Assembly: GCA_947044405.1 (NCBI GenBank) | Contig: CAMRHE010000077.1 | Coordinates: 4,513,001-4,577,000 of the forward strand | Origin: Leptodactylus fallax | Taxonomy: Eukaryota > Chordata > Amphibia > Anura > Leptodactylidae | Direction: 5' to 3' | DNA: 64,000 bases | Shown here: positions 1 to 11,353 of the stretch, piece by piece | How positions within the stretch are numbered: the stretch's first letter is position 1 | Layout of the letters: each line of letters begins with the position of its first letter | The notes under the pieces: generated by a model | Told to the model about the DNA's origin: nothing | Database searches by the model: none | What the model saw: the letters and a program-made list of their open reading frames with translations, nothing else | Translations under genes and position numbers: made by a program

Positions 1-1609
1 ACACAGTAACCTTTTCTGTTGGATTCTATATAGTAAAATAAAATGTGCATTGTATCATGGCCCCACAGAGCTCAGAGACTGCAGACAGCTATGAAATCTG
101 CGGCCTATGGAGATACAGTATGGCCCCATTGCAGATTTTGGTGATGTATTACAACATTCTTAAACTTTCAGCCTTTAATTTTCTGGCAAATTTTGTGTCA
201 TTAATTCATTTAGTAATATACTTTATTACCAGATTTTAGGCTTCTCTGCATTAAATCCTGTGTTGAAATCCACATTCTGCCCCCTCTGTATTTTTTCCCC
301 TGTTATTGTCAGCAGAAATGCTCACTGCTTCGGACTGTGAATATGGAGGAGTATGTGTGTAATACACAGGAACTGAGGCTGGAGGGGGGGTGGGGAGAAT
401 CACTTATATCTCAGGCATTATAAAATCTAGAATTATGGTAGATTCACATCATTCATATGACACCAGAACCACAGTTCTACATTTTCATTTGGAGCAAAAA
501 ATACACAAATTTACACATAACTTTATAAATAAATTATAATTTGATATTTTTCATGGTTTACATTTATGTTAACAGTGCAGTTTTTACTTGAAGAGACAAA
601 CAAATTAATATAGGACTACAGCTTTTGCTGGTATAGAACTTCTGTTTACCAGGCTTGAAATAACTAGTTCAAAGGTGACTTAAAAGAACACTAAACACCA
701 AAGAGTATAAAAAATATCCCAAACCTTCCTCCATTTACCACCTCCTTTCCTATGATCCTATTTTAAAACATATAAAGAATCCTTCTTTGTGTGACCCAGG
801 AGCTTGGTCATGCCTCTCTGCCTTTTCACTATCTTGTGAGAGGCTGCAAGACAACTGGCTAGACTAGGACAATTCTGCCCCGTCAGTTGTAGGACAAATG
901 CTTAATAATTCCACCCCTTTTGCTAAACCCTCTCCATCTAGACGGTGGAATAGATCAGCAGCAGAGTAACCCCAATGTTCATTCAGGATTTATAAAAGAC
1001 GGTTGGTGTCAGGGTCATGCAAAAAATTCTGCAGACTGAAACAGTGAGGACACCTATTTTAGGCTACTTTTATCATTCATTTTTATATTTAGTGTTCCTT
1101 TAAGCAGTGGGTACATGAAGGTATCTAATTCCTGAATGACAAAGTCATGGCCAGGAATGTCGATAGCCAACTATAATGATACAGATACTATGCTAGGTAC
1201 TGAACGCCTGAGATGGAAACACATAAAGAAGAAGTTAGCACTGCCTATTTGATTTGGTTTATTATTTATTAATTCATTCTTTATTTTTAGTAGTGTTCCA
1301 TGGACATACTGGAATATATATATATGATGATATATTGGAATATTTTCTTACACCTAGCACATCCTAGAGAAGAACAAATATAGCTTTTTCCTACTGTATG
1401 CTGAAGTAGGCACATTGATAACATTAGCCGTCTCGTATAGTCTTACTGATCAATCAATAATTAATAATTCCATCTTAAAATAATGTAGTAAAGTAAAACA
1501 TACAATGTGTGAATGGACATTCAAAATCCATTGCTCAAAGGAAGAATGCCTACAGGCAAAACAGTATTGGATTATCTGAAATTGCTAAAATAAGCATTTT
1601 ATTACTTAC
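1..1609. other. Intron after the KCNH exon (gene sense); nothing recognised
   Basis: AT-rich sequence lying downstream of the KCNH exon in gene orientation. I see no second PAS-domain exon on the minus strand, no inverted-repeat element with clear ends and no transposon coding remnant. A short TA run lies near 1315-1335. Confidence 0.5.
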
Positions 1610-1843
1610 CAGTCTTCCTATAGAGAATGATTTCAGTCTTAAACTCTCTTTTTTCATCCAAAGCTTTCTGAATCTGCACCTTGAGTTGCTCACTGGTTTC
1701 CTGGCCATAGAGAAACTTACAGGCACAGCTCTTCTGCATCACTTCAGCGCGAGCAAACCCAGTCAAGTCACAGAACCCATCTGAGCAATAGACTATGGGG
1801 AACAAGTTCAGCACCTGAGCGTTTCCCAAGACAAAATTGCTGT
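1610..1843 (-). CDS. kcnh3: Internal exon of an ELK-type voltage-gated K+ channel (PAS domain)
   Basis: This is the only host exon found. Read on the minus strand it gives 77 complete codons with a split codon at each end, starting after a pyrimidine-rich acceptor (TTTTTTTCAG just above 1843) and ending at a GTAAGT donor (1604-1609). It enters with two bases of a codon and leaves with one. The peptide carries the hallmarks of the KCNH N-terminal PAS domain: [30 protein letters not shown] and ILYRK. Compared from memory with human paralogues, it matches KCNH3 without gaps and at about 80% identity, better than KCNH8 or KCNH4; the FVLGNAQ and ALDE stretches favour KCNH3. In the family this cytoplasmic domain contacts the cyclic-nucleotide-binding-homology region and tunes gating of a tetrameric plasma-membrane channel, mostly in neurons. 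The frame is open and shows no damage. ELK subfamily is secure; the paralogue is likely. Confidence 0.9.
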
Positions 1844-4124
1844 CTGAAAAAAACACAAGAAAATCTGTGTCAGTGAAATTTTCTAGAAGATTTTTCTATA
1901 TTTATCAACTATCTATATTTATAAACTAACTTTTCAACTGAAACTTTATCATTTGAGCATGTTAATCCAATTTTCTTGCCATTATAATGTACAATATTTG
2001 TAACAGGCAACAGAAGACAAATGACAACCATGTAAAACTAAATCTTCTAAAATCCCCTAGAAGTGTTACTACATGTTTTATAAACATCTCCCCACTATAT
2101 ATTGTAACTGCTGGACCATGAAACTGCCACTAGATTGTATTGTTGACCCTACGAGCAATTGCCATTTTATTGCAACAAGACCCTTCTCATCCCTCTTCTC
2201 CCATTTTTTCCCCTCTCTTCTTATTCTTTACTTTTTCCATTTTCTATGAACACATGTACACATAAACAACCTAGTTTTTCTTGCTTTTCCATCCAACTTT
2301 ATTTTACACATTTTGTGTTTACAGCTCATCTACATACTTATGTGTCTCTATCGGTATATTATGATCCTGCAGTCATACTCGCTCATATCTACCCTCTGCT
2401 TTTTTTATTCAGATACTAAATCCATTGTCCATGGTGAGAAAAGCTCATTGCAAATTTCTGTTGTATGCTAGGAAAAAGCAGGACACAGACAGAAAAGAAT
2501 ATGACTACATGACCAGACTACGCACGATTTATTATGTAGTCTGTAACCATGGGCACACACAGGTGTGTAGACACATAATGGTACAGTATTTTTTATACAT
2601 TTTTAAACAGTACAATATTTTTAATATCTTCAAAGTTTAAATTTTTGTTAAACTTCATAACTATTGACACAATAAAAGAATGGATTCTATGTGGATCTTC
2701 CCTAGTTTTATTTCCCTTCACAAGGGCAAATTAAAGGGAGTTTCTGGGCTAAAAATATTGACCTATCCTAATATAGATCAGTGGCGGTCTGACACATGAC
2801 ACCCACAGCTGTTCTCAGCAGCTGATATACAGTGAATGGAGCAGGAAGCAGACAGCTCCATTTTCCGTGTAAAATGTGCCCAGAGCTTTGTTACCCCCAT
2901 TTATTTCAATATTGAAAAAAACGTATAAACAAAAGTAGTAGCATATTTGGAAACTGTGGGATCACTTCTACAATGTACTTTGATTAGTTTTATTCTGAAT
3001 TTACTGCTCACAGACTCCCTATAAAAGGGGTTAAAGAGATACATGACTTAAGATGTGGATGGAGTCTTGATGGGTGGAGTCTATGTATCAGACAATCTTT
3101 GCCCACAGGGTGTTTAGATGCCTTGGATATCTAGCATAGGATCCAAAAAGAAGAATGAACACTCCGGATGTAGATAATGTAAAAAGTATTTTATAGAATA
3201 TCATACATTACATATTATGCAACATCTGCTTTGCTTGTTGACTTCAAAACGTGACCCCAACCCTGACCGCCTGATCTACTACAGTACATCACACAGTATA
3301 CTGCCTTTAAAATGCAGATATAAAAGATGAATCATAGCAACAAGCCAATGACTTTAGAGGAAGAAGAAGCAAAAGTTTACTTTATAGAACATATACTTGT
3401 GTTTATGACGGAAAAAATATGCAAGACCAAATAAAAATTTTACAAACTTCTCAAATTTCTCTCATTTTTGTGTTCATGGTTTAGGCAAATACTAAGACAT
3501 TACAAAGTTCAGAAGCAAATGCAGTTCATAGAGCAAAATTAAAAGCTTTTTCCTGTTGTAGTTGCTGTGGAACATCACAAGTAGCTCAATGTTAATGCAA
3601 TGTGAAGTGCAGCATATTTTAAAGAGGCACAATATTAGAATAAAGCTCTTAGATTGAATTCTCTATCTGCAAATTGCTTTGGCGGTGTATAATCCTTTCT
3701 GTTCATGGATAAGAGTGTGTGAATGTATTATTGCATACCCTATTATTTGGTATTCAGGGAAGAACATTGCATATGAGAATGCTGTAAATATATGGATAAA
3801 ATACAAAAAGAATTGAGGGCTCTACAAGCAACTGATCTTGTCTGTTCTTAGTTTACTGTCAGAAAATTAATTCTCTCTTCTTAAAACTCATGTTGGTGCA
3901 TGAAAAAGTTATAAAATCTTTCATCTGTTATAAAGCTTTAAAGGAGAACTCCCGTGATTTTTTTTAATTCTTCATGTAGCTAGTTCTAAGTATACAATAT
4001 ATGGGTGAGTAACATAGTTGATAAGAAAAAAAAATCTACAGGTCAGTCCAGTGTAACATAGAATCCTACCATGTTGATCCAGGGGAAGGCAATTAATTAA
4101 AGTTGCTTGCCACATATCAGTGGG
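1844..4124. other. Intron upstream of the KCNH exon; mostly unrecognised
   Basis: Single-copy-looking AT-rich intron. Around 2745-2890 there is a weak fragment of the family built around TGACCTATCC / ATCAGTGG, seen more fully at 6120-6499. A T-rich pyrimidine tract occupies about 2170-2420. No exon is seen. Confidence 0.4.
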
Positions 4125-4330
4125 GAAAGAAACCACTTTCCTGGTTTCCTAAAACAGCGGTTAGTCACGGACACCTGCAGACCCCATAGACTATAATGGG
4201 GTCTGCCGGGTGTCCATCAGGTTTCTGCTGTTTCTGTCCTCCATGCAGGACTTTTTTCTCCGCCAATTCTTTGCGGTTTCTGCAGCGGATTCTCCAGTGG
4301 AGACTCTAGCACAGATGTGAACCTAGTCTA
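4125..4330. repeat. MITE-like repeat ending ACAGATGTGAACC
   Basis: Contains CCCCATAGACTATAATGGGG, a perfect 20-bp palindrome, and ends in ACAGATGTGAACCTAGTC. The same palindrome and tail recur at 21005-21281, which marks this as a dispersed non-coding element. No protein is encoded and no target duplication could be fixed. Confidence 0.6.
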
Positions 4331-4351
4331 ACTTGTATAATCATTACTTTA

Positions 4352-4649
4352 AGGGTATGTTCACTCTAAGGAATTCGATCGAGCTGAAAAACTCTACTTT
4401 AGGAATTTGAAGCAGGTTCTGAAAATCTACTCCAAAATTTGCTTTAAAAAAGTTCCAAAATCTTCCTCCCATTCATTTAAATGGGAATTAAAAGGAGAAT
4501 CCGGCTGAAGAATGAGCAGAACACTCCTTTCTCTGCCTCTGCTTCCCTTTAAAGTGAATGACATTCTGATTTCAGGTGGGATTTGGAGCTGATTTTGGGA
4601 CAGAATCTGCCTCAACATCAGCTTCAATTCCTCTGTGGGACCATACCCA
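4352..4649. repeat. Inverted-repeat MITE, GGGTATGTTCAC family
   Basis: The left end reads AAGGGTATGTTCACTC and the right end reads as its approximate complement (GGGACCATACCC). The interior holds the motif GGAGCTGATTTTG near its CTCAACATCAGCTTCAATTCC partner. Other copies lie at 32285-32430 and 36783-37330. Confidence 0.65.
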
Positions 4650-4831
4650 GCGAAAGAAATCCAGACCCCTCATGAACAATGTGTCAACCATTAAAACGTC
4701 TTGTGGCAGAGAGTTCCATAGTGCTCTTACTGTGAAGAACGACTGCCTATGATGATTAAGACATCTTTCCTGTAGATGTAGAGAATATCTGATCAGTGAA
4801 GGTACTAAATGTTGGACTCCCACTAATCTAA
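4650..4831 (-). pseudogene. LINE reverse-transcriptase-protein C-terminal fragment (CR1/L2-like)
   Basis: The minus strand encodes the tail motif typical of CR1/L2/Rex-type LINE proteins: SFFTVRALWNSLPQDV followed by MRGLDFF. It is a short orphan piece with no catalytic reverse-transcriptase motifs. A second remnant of the same tail is at 30300-30420. Assignment to a particular LINE clade is uncertain. Confidence 0.6.
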
Positions 4832-4868
4832 TATTAATGACCTGAAAAAAAAAAATACACCTTTAAGA

Positions 4869-5201
4869 CAGGGCCCCACGTTGTGAAAATGCAGCAAAAA
4901 ACTCTGCGTTTTACAGTACCTGCAAAGTTTTTGGAATTCTGGCTAATCCCATCCACACATTGCAGAAAAAAAAATCTGAAGCAGAAAAGCTGCATTTTCA
5001 AAAACACCCACGTTTTTGAAAATCGTGGCATTTCAATTACACCTCCGGAAATGCTGGCGTTTTCTGCATAGGCATAATAAGGGCAGAAAATCTACAGAGG
5101 AAAATTCTGCGAAAATGCAATAAAAAACGATATGGAAATAAAAAACACTTTTCTGCAGCTTTTTTTTTTTTTGCTGTTTTTCACTACGTTGGGCCTTAGC
5201 C
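4869..5201. repeat. GGCCCCAC-family MITE, subfamily B
   Basis: Left end GGGCCCCACGTTGTG, right end ACTACGTTGGGCCTTAGC, inverted relative to each other. Subfamily B is recognised by internal TACCTGCAAAG and CCATCCACACATTGCAG motifs. The flanks CCTTTAAG and CCTTAAG may be a decayed target duplication. Short open frames inside are chance. Confidence 0.75.
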
Positions 5202-6119
5202 TTAAGCAGCTATAAATAGACAAGTTAAACTTCAGTTCTAAAATTTAGGATATAATTGATACCACAGTTTCAGGTCCACAAGAAGTAACCCCACTGACCA
5301 TCTGCAGGAATGCCATTTGTCCTGCAAATTATGGTGAATCAAATATCTATACACAGTATACATACAGAATTATTATCTATGGGACTGATGGAAGAGACAG
5401 TTGTTAAATTACTTTTCTGGAAAAATCCTTTAAGATAATATATTCTTGACATGCAAACAGGTCAGTAAGATGAATATCTTTATTGTACCAGAACTTCTTA
5501 AAGCAAAACAAAAAAAAAAAAAAAAAAAAACAACATACCCTATGGATGGATCTGAGTTTTCACATATAAGTGTAGTTACTTTTTGCTACATTTAGTAATT
5601 TTTCATCATTCTGCAGTTCCAGTTATTGTTATATTTTTTAGTACTTTATAGTCTGTAATTCTGGAGGAGGTTTATAGACTCTGTGCATGATATATATCCA
5701 GTCTGCAAAATGATATTTTATTTCGCAGCAGATGAAAAATGTTTGGAAAGTAAACTAGCTTCTACAAGACATTCCCTGAGTGTTGTCCAGTTTACTGATG
5801 TCCTTGCTTGGATGGGACACAGTGACCTGCTCTAGAACAGACATTTAGCATAGAATCTCTAATATCCGAGCACTAATGAGATGATATGGTTGGCAACAAT
5901 TTCCAGATGTCACCATGACCTAAGGAAGCTCATTCCATAATATGCAACCAAGCTAACAAAAATGTAGAACTTGGCATGCATTACCATGTCTAATATCAAA
6001 ATAGGTTACTTTGTGTGACTATGCCACTAACACAACAAATATTTCAGTGACAGCTACTATTTAGCTAAAATTCTATTTTAATATAATCTTGACTTTTGAG
6101 AAAATGTTGCTATATTAAA
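5202..6119. other. Intron, nothing recognised except an A-run
   Basis: A 20-plus adenine run sits at about 5510-5530 without a recognisable retroelement in front of it. Otherwise this is AT-rich intron with no exon or repeat ends that I can define. Confidence 0.4.
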
Positions 6120-6499
6120 AGGGTTTTCCAGAATTTAAATATTGATAGTCTATCCTTAGGATAGGTCCGCAATATCTTATCTGTGGGGATCTGAGACTCG
6201 GGATCTCCACAGACCAGCTGACTGAAGTGTCAGAAGCACTATAGTAAGGACAGTGATGTCACGTTTCTTTGTCATGTGGCCATTCAAATGAATGGGGCTG
6301 GGCTGTAATATTAAGCACCGCCAATACACAATATACAGCGCTGGGCTTGGTATTCCTTGAAGAAATGGCAGCACTCATCTGAATGCTGTAGACTCTTCAA
6401 ACTGTTGATCTATGGGGATTGTTAGTGTTTGACCCCCACCGATGTGACATTAATGACCTATCCTGAGGATAGGTTATCAATACCTTAGTCTGGGAAAAA
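6120..6499. repeat. Fold-back MITE, CTATCCTNAGGATAGG family
   Basis: The ends are mutually inverted: the left part contains ATTGATAGTCTATCCTTAGGATAGG and the right part CCTATCCTGAGGATAGGTTATCAAT. Both arms carry the same internal palindrome. The middle contains the CCCCCACCGATGTGAC motif. Related pieces lie at 2745-2890, 6918-7185, 8447-8535, 16676-16970 and 50240-50630. Confidence 0.7.
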
Positions 6500-6772
6500 C
6501 TAGCAATTCCCTTCCACACATTGCAGAAAAATAAACGAAGCGGAAATGCTGCGATTTCCAAAACAGTTGCGGTTATGGAAATCGCAACAAGTCACTTACA
6601 CGTATGGAAATGCTGGTGGTTTCCCTATTGATATAATTGAAGCAGAGAACCCACAGAGGAAACCTCTGTGGACTTTCTGTGAAAATTGCTGTGAGAAAAA
6701 CCGCAATGCATTTCCACCGTGTTTTATCCCACAGCGCTTTTTCGCTGCGGCCCGCTACATGGGGCCTTAGCC
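6500..6772. repeat. GGCCCCAC-family MITE, subfamily B, left end missing
   Basis: Begins inside the subfamily-B body (CCTTCCACACATTGCAG) and runs to a good right end, GCTACATGGGGCCTTAGCC. The left inverted repeat is absent, so the copy is truncated or was interrupted by the element at 6120-6499. Confidence 0.7.
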
Positions 6773-6917
6773 TAAAGTTTCTCAACTGACAGTAAATCAT
6801 AGTCATTAAAGTCTCTGAATTTAGTTTTATATGTGAAATATCAATAAAATATATATACAGTATTGTTTCCATGTCTAAAATATAAAACACAAAATACACA
6901 ATGGAGACATGCTATTC

Positions 6918-7185
6918 TTTTTATGAAAGTGGGTGCATGGACAGGAAGCTGTATACAGTGTATACTGTATCTGGCACCGAGAACTGCAGCTCTGCTTCCA
7001 TTCACTTGAATAGGAGCGGAGTTGCCTCTGGCTGTATACCTTGTATGTCGCTTTCAGCAGCCGAAACAACTGATCAGTGCAGGATCTTGAAGTCAGACCC
7101 TGACTGATCTGATACTGATGACCTATCCAACTTTGTCCAGCTATGGACACTCGGCACCCCCACCGATCAGGAGTTTTCTGCATAG
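6918..7185. repeat. Fold-back MITE copy related to 50240-50630
   Basis: Shares AGCTGTATACA, GAACTGCAGCTCTGC, CATTCACTTGAATAGGAGC and CTGATCAGTG with the element near 50.3 kb, and ends with GATGACCTATCC and CCCCCACCGATCAG. Non-coding. Confidence 0.6.
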
Positions 7186-8228
7186 TGTATGGAGCTGGAT
7201 GTTCACCAGTCATCTACATTCACCCTAGCTTCAACAGCAGAGATGTCATCCACCGAGCTCTTGAACAGGTGCCATCTTTAAAGTGCTAACACTGCCATAT
7301 AAGGGGTTCAAATCCATCCATCAATATAAGGTATCTATAGCTGTAGAATAAAAATAAGCCCTAAACATATAATATGAAAATGATTTATCACAGACATGGC
7401 TATACACAGGAATTCTCTTCAAGCATATGAGCATAAGCCTGTAAGAACTAGTTGACCAGACTGGTTGGTACAGTCTTATACTTTATTTGGTGCTCAAAGC
7501 CATGTCACATATGATCTATATACAGCACTTCCCTATATACAGTAGGTTACTGCTCAAGTCATAACACAAATACCTTATATATTCCTATTCCTTTCACTAT
7601 TTCTTCTGTTCAGCACATTCTTATTTTCCAGTACAAGGATTTCAATCTGGCAGGTCTAGCTCAATAACACTAGGATCTCTGCAGTGCGTATGGGACTCTT
7701 CTGCCTTTATGCTTTTGTGTCTTTTCAGACTGAATATAAATGTGATTTCCTGGGAAATAGCATACAATAGGCATCCAGTGATCAGTTATTCATTTGCTAT
7801 ATACATGTCTCTTTTGCATTTCAGTTGCCATATACTGGATATATTTGCTGCTAGCGTGGGTTCTGTGCATGGATTGTCATAGACATCAGTGTTTCAGTAG
7901 GCTGAGTATCATCCCGGTAACTGATGTACATTTTGTTCAGTTTAAAATACAAAATTCCAATTTTAGAAAAGAACTACAGAAAAAAAGGCAAGTTACAGAT
8001 GTAGAATTTGGTAGTCGTGAGTCTGAACGAAGTGGCATTGGGGACTTTGTAGGCATTGTGTCATTATATAAGGGCATCATATATTTCCTGTGGTACTGGA
8101 CAGCACAATATAGTGTACTGTATATTTGTCATATGTATCACACTCTACTATAATTACTTAGAAATATATGCAGATATGAGCAGAGTTGTATTGTGCAGTA
8201 GTAGGTGAAGAGGTTATCTGGACTTTAA
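7186..8228. other. Intron, nothing recognised
   Basis: No repeat ends, exon or transposon coding remnant found. The 119-codon frame at 7794-8153 has no family resemblance and no splice context that makes it an exon. Confidence 0.4.
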
Positions 8229-8446
8229 GGCTGAGGCCCCACACTGTGGAAACGCAGCTTTTTTGTTGAAGATTTTTCTCCGTTTTTTTGTGGCAATGCC
8301 AACATAGCTACAAAAGGAATGAGAAATATATAGGAAGCTCTTATACGTCTACCTTATGCTGAATCCATTCCTGGCTTTGGCTCAAAAAAAAGCAACAAAA
8401 TCTGCAACAAAAAAAAAAAGCTACATTTCCGCAACGTGGGGCCTTA
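8229..8446. repeat. GGCCCCAC-family MITE, subfamily A
   Basis: Left end GGCTGAGGCCCCACAC, right end GCAACGTGGGGCCTTA. Subfamily A is recognised by near-palindromic internal sequence containing AGGAAGCTCTTATA, ATCCATTCCTGGCTTTGGCTC and a CTGCAACAAAA tract. Confidence 0.8.
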
Positions 8447-8535
8447 AAATGGAAATCCTATCCTTGGGATTATGTTGTTGGGGATCTGATTCTTAACACC
8501 CCCCACTAATCAGCCCTTTAAAGGGGCCCTGTTCT
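8447..8535. repeat. Fragment of the CTATCC fold-back family
   Basis: Carries ATCCTATCCTTGGGAT and CCCCCCACTAATCAG, the paired signature motifs of the family at 6120-6499. Only one half is present. Confidence 0.4.
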
Positions 8536-8739
8536 GCTTACCACAGACCCATAGACATAAATCCATTATGTCATCTGTTACATCTCACAAGATTTTTTTT
8601 TTCTTTTATTAATTTATACTTTTAAAAATAGTTTTCCTGTGCACACATATGTACATCTTATGTAATGACAATCAATGGACTTCAACTGATATAGAAATAT
8701 ATATTTTAATTCACATATCTGCCAAGAGACCACAAGTGC

Positions 8740-8965
8740 ATGGAACATGCTTAGGGTTGGTCCTGCATGTCCGACTTTGTTTCCGACCAAAAAAAAGCGG
8801 CTTCGCGGCGCAGAGGCTGCAATTGGACACCTGCGGGTTGCTTTAAAAACCCATTGAAGTGAATGGGTTTTTAAACAAACTGCTTGCATACCTTTCCCTA
8901 TCCTTTTTTTCTGATATTTAGGTCGGATTCACGGCGGACGGACTCCGGGCGCAAGTGTGAACCAA
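8740..8965. repeat. MITE-like repeat with CCCATTGAAGTGAATGGG core
   Basis: Centred on the near-palindrome CCCATTGAAGTGAATGGG and ending in GGCGCAAGTGTGAACC. This is the same architecture (central palindrome, GTGAACC tail) as the elements at 4125-4330 and 21005-21281. Boundaries are approximate. Confidence 0.5.
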
Positions 8966-8979
8966 TCCTCAGAGGGGGT

Positions 8980-9316
8980 TTCCACTATTAACATTTATCA
9001 TCCCCTATCCAGCTGTCTGATTGCTGAGTGTCTGACTGTTGGGCCATCCAGCAAACATAAGAATGAGTGCTCCATGTAAAGAGAACAGTGTTTCCTATGG
9101 TTGGCCTGTACACCTTTCCCTTCTATGGAACCGATGGAAATAACCATTCTGGAAGTCTCTTAGAAATCAAGAGTGGTAGCCCCGAATGCAAGCCACTGCT
9201 CTTCTCATATGGGGCACCTAGGGACTCCAGTTTTTGTGATCACTGGGGTTCCCAGCAGTCAAACCCCTAGCATTCAGAAAATTATCCCTTAACCTGTGAA
9301 TAGGGGATAAATATTA
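8980..9316. repeat. Fold-back repeat with TTATCNCCTAT ends
   Basis: Left end ACATTTATCATCCCCTATCCAG is approximately inverted against GTGAATAGGGGATAAATATT at the right. The interior has CTAGGGACTCCAG and GGGGTTCCCAGCAG. The 67-codon frame inside is chance. Confidence 0.5.
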
Positions 9317-9335
9317 TTAGTGCGAAAACCACTTG

Positions 9336-9554
9336 AGGCTAAAGCCCCACGTTGTGGAAACGCAGCTTTTTTTGTTGCAGATTTTGTTGTGTTTTTTTGA
9401 GCCAAAGTCAGGAGTGGATTGAGCAGAAGGGAGATGTATAAGAACTTCCTATATATTTCCCATTCCTTTTGTAGACATTTTTGGCTTTGATTCAAAAAAC
9501 CGCAACAAAATCTGCAACAAAAAAAGCTGCGTTTCCGCAACATGGGGCCTTAGC
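9336..9554. repeat. GGCCCCAC-family MITE, subfamily A
   Basis: Left end AGGCTAAAGCCCCACGTTG, right end CCGCAACATGGGGCCTTAGCC. It is nearly fully self-complementary, so its transcript would fold into one hairpin. It lies six bases from the next copy. Confidence 0.85.
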
Positions 9555-9559
9555 CAAAA

Positions 9560-9821
9560 GCTAAGGCCCCACATTGTGGAAATACAGCGATTTTGGCAGC
9601 TGCAGAATCATCTATACATTGCGCGAAAAAAAGAGCAACATGCTCATTTTAGCTGCAGAATTGCATGCATTTTCCCTATAGACTTAATAGGAGAAGAATT
9701 TATGCAGAGAAAAAAAAAGCAGTAAAAACTCAATTAAAAACGCTGTTGGAAAAAAAACCTCAAAGCATTTTTGCTGCATTTTTTTTTTTTTAGCTGCGTT
9801 TCGCTATGTGGGGCCTTAGCC
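9560..9821. repeat. GGCCCCAC-family MITE in tandem with the preceding copy
   Basis: Left end GCTAAGGCCCCACATTGTGG, right end GCTATGTGGGGCCTTAGCC. CCAAAA flanks both sides, a possible short target duplication or the result of insertion beside the earlier copy. The interior differs from subfamily A and is closer to B in its CATTTTCCCTATAGACTTAATAG part. Confidence 0.85.
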
Positions 9822-10767
9822 AAAAATAAACCAGGTCAATGACTCATTTAGTCTTTAATCTTGAGCAAAGTTTTCCTCTACATGTCTCTTATCCATACAG
9901 AAATTGTAAATGATGCTAATTATTCATAAATCCACATCCCCCATCCTTGAATTGCATGCATTCTACTAGAAATCTAAAGAACTTATTTCATATTTAATTC
10001 CATTGTTTTAGTAATGCCTTACTTCACTGAAGCTATAACTGGACTCGCAGAATTTGGGAATGAAATAACAATGGATTATTTAAATGCAATTAAGTCAAGT
10101 AATTTTCTTGGTCTAGTCTGCCATTAATTACTGTTAGTAAAAGGATTGTTTCCATAAAAGACTAAGAAATCTTGTGATTATAATAATACTTTGTGAATGA
10201 TAATTAGTGTCATTATCTCCCTTGGAGCCATATTGTATTGCTGCTCATATGTGTAAAAAGAAAATGAGTTTTAAGAAGGTGGACCTAAAAAAACTTTAAT
10301 AAAGCAAACACGGCTTTTGATCAGGGATGAAAGGCGGACGAACCAAACAGGTCCCATACTATTCACTGTATATTGCTTTGAGGCCGAATTTGTAGCTGAA
10401 CAAATGTGCTAAAGTGTTGGTGTGTCTAATAGCCTGAACTTTCAATGTGATATATATCAGATTTACATCTCAGGAACCTGAATGGTATATTAGACTTTCA
10501 GTGGTCAAGTAGGGAACCTTAAAATGGCATTGTCAGAAAGACAATTCACATCTATCCAATAGAATAGGTGATAAGAGTCTGAATGTTGGTGGTCATAAGT
10601 CTGGGGCCCCCATTGATCAAGAGAACGGGGGTAAACATTTGAATAGAGGAGCAGTCGTACAAATGCTGTACCACTCAGCTGAGATAGGAAAGCGCTCTAC
10701 TTGGTTATCTCCATCAGTCCCACATACTGGCACATAGCATGCACAACCTCTGCTCCATGGGGCCCCT
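9822..10767. other. Intron; possible conserved non-coding stretch at 9960-10240
   Basis: No repeats or exon. Around 9960-10240 the sequence is unusually even, lacks simple repeats and has many homeodomain-like TAATTA cores (CCATTAATTACTG, ATGATAATTAGTG). This resembles developmental non-coding elements in composition only; conservation cannot be judged here. Confidence 0.3.
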
Positions 10768-10769
10768 GA

Positions 10770-11353
10770 AAGGTATTAAATGGAGTCTATTATTAGATTT
10801 AGCCAAAATTTCACTAACAACATGTTGGAATATTCTAGCCCTACCTTTCTTTATCTTTTCTTCAACCCCGTTTTTTAAATAAAGATTTTATTCTTATATG
10901 CAAATTCTGTGCACGGAGAATAGGGGGTGTTCCCCCTGTGCTCCGAGCACAGCACTGTCATCCCCAGTATTCCGCCTCATCCTGCTGTTACATGCCCCTT
11001 CATGTGATGGCATCCTCCTCTTATTCTTTGCTGTGTCAGCAGCAGCACTCCTCAGTACAGCGCATGCAAATCCCACTCATTAGCTGTACTCTAGTACCCG
11101 AAGTGAAGAATAAGAAGAGGAGGATGCCTTCACATGAAGGGGCGTGTAACAGAAGCAGGAGGTGGAATACTGGGGATGACAGTGCTGTGCTTGGAGCACA
11201 GGGGGAACATCCTCTGAGTTCCGTGCACAAAATTTGCATAAGAATAAAGTCTTTATTTCAAAAACAGTAGGGCTAGAATAGCCTTTCTAAAGTCTATTCC
11301 AACATGTTTTCAGGGAAATTTGGCTAAATTTAATCCCCTATTAAGGGAGCCTA
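10770..11353. repeat. Long fold-back MITE carrying octamer motifs
   Basis: The whole 580 bp is one imperfect palindrome. The left arm (TTTAGCCAAAATTTC, ACATGTTGGAATA, TCTAGCCCTA, AATAAAG, ATGCAAAT) reappears inverted in the right arm. ATGCAAAT or its complement occurs at 10898-10905, 11064-11071 and 11232-11239. The two 60-110-codon frames on each strand exist because the arms are complementary, not because of a gene. Confidence 0.8.

Noticed and set aside
7794..8153. 119-codon frame with hydrophobic start
   Set aside because: No family resemblance, no splice context, ordinary intron composition.
10894..11270. Four overlapping 60-110-codon frames on both strands
   Set aside because: They are translations of the two complementary arms of a fold-back MITE; the cysteine-rich look is shared by both strands for that reason.
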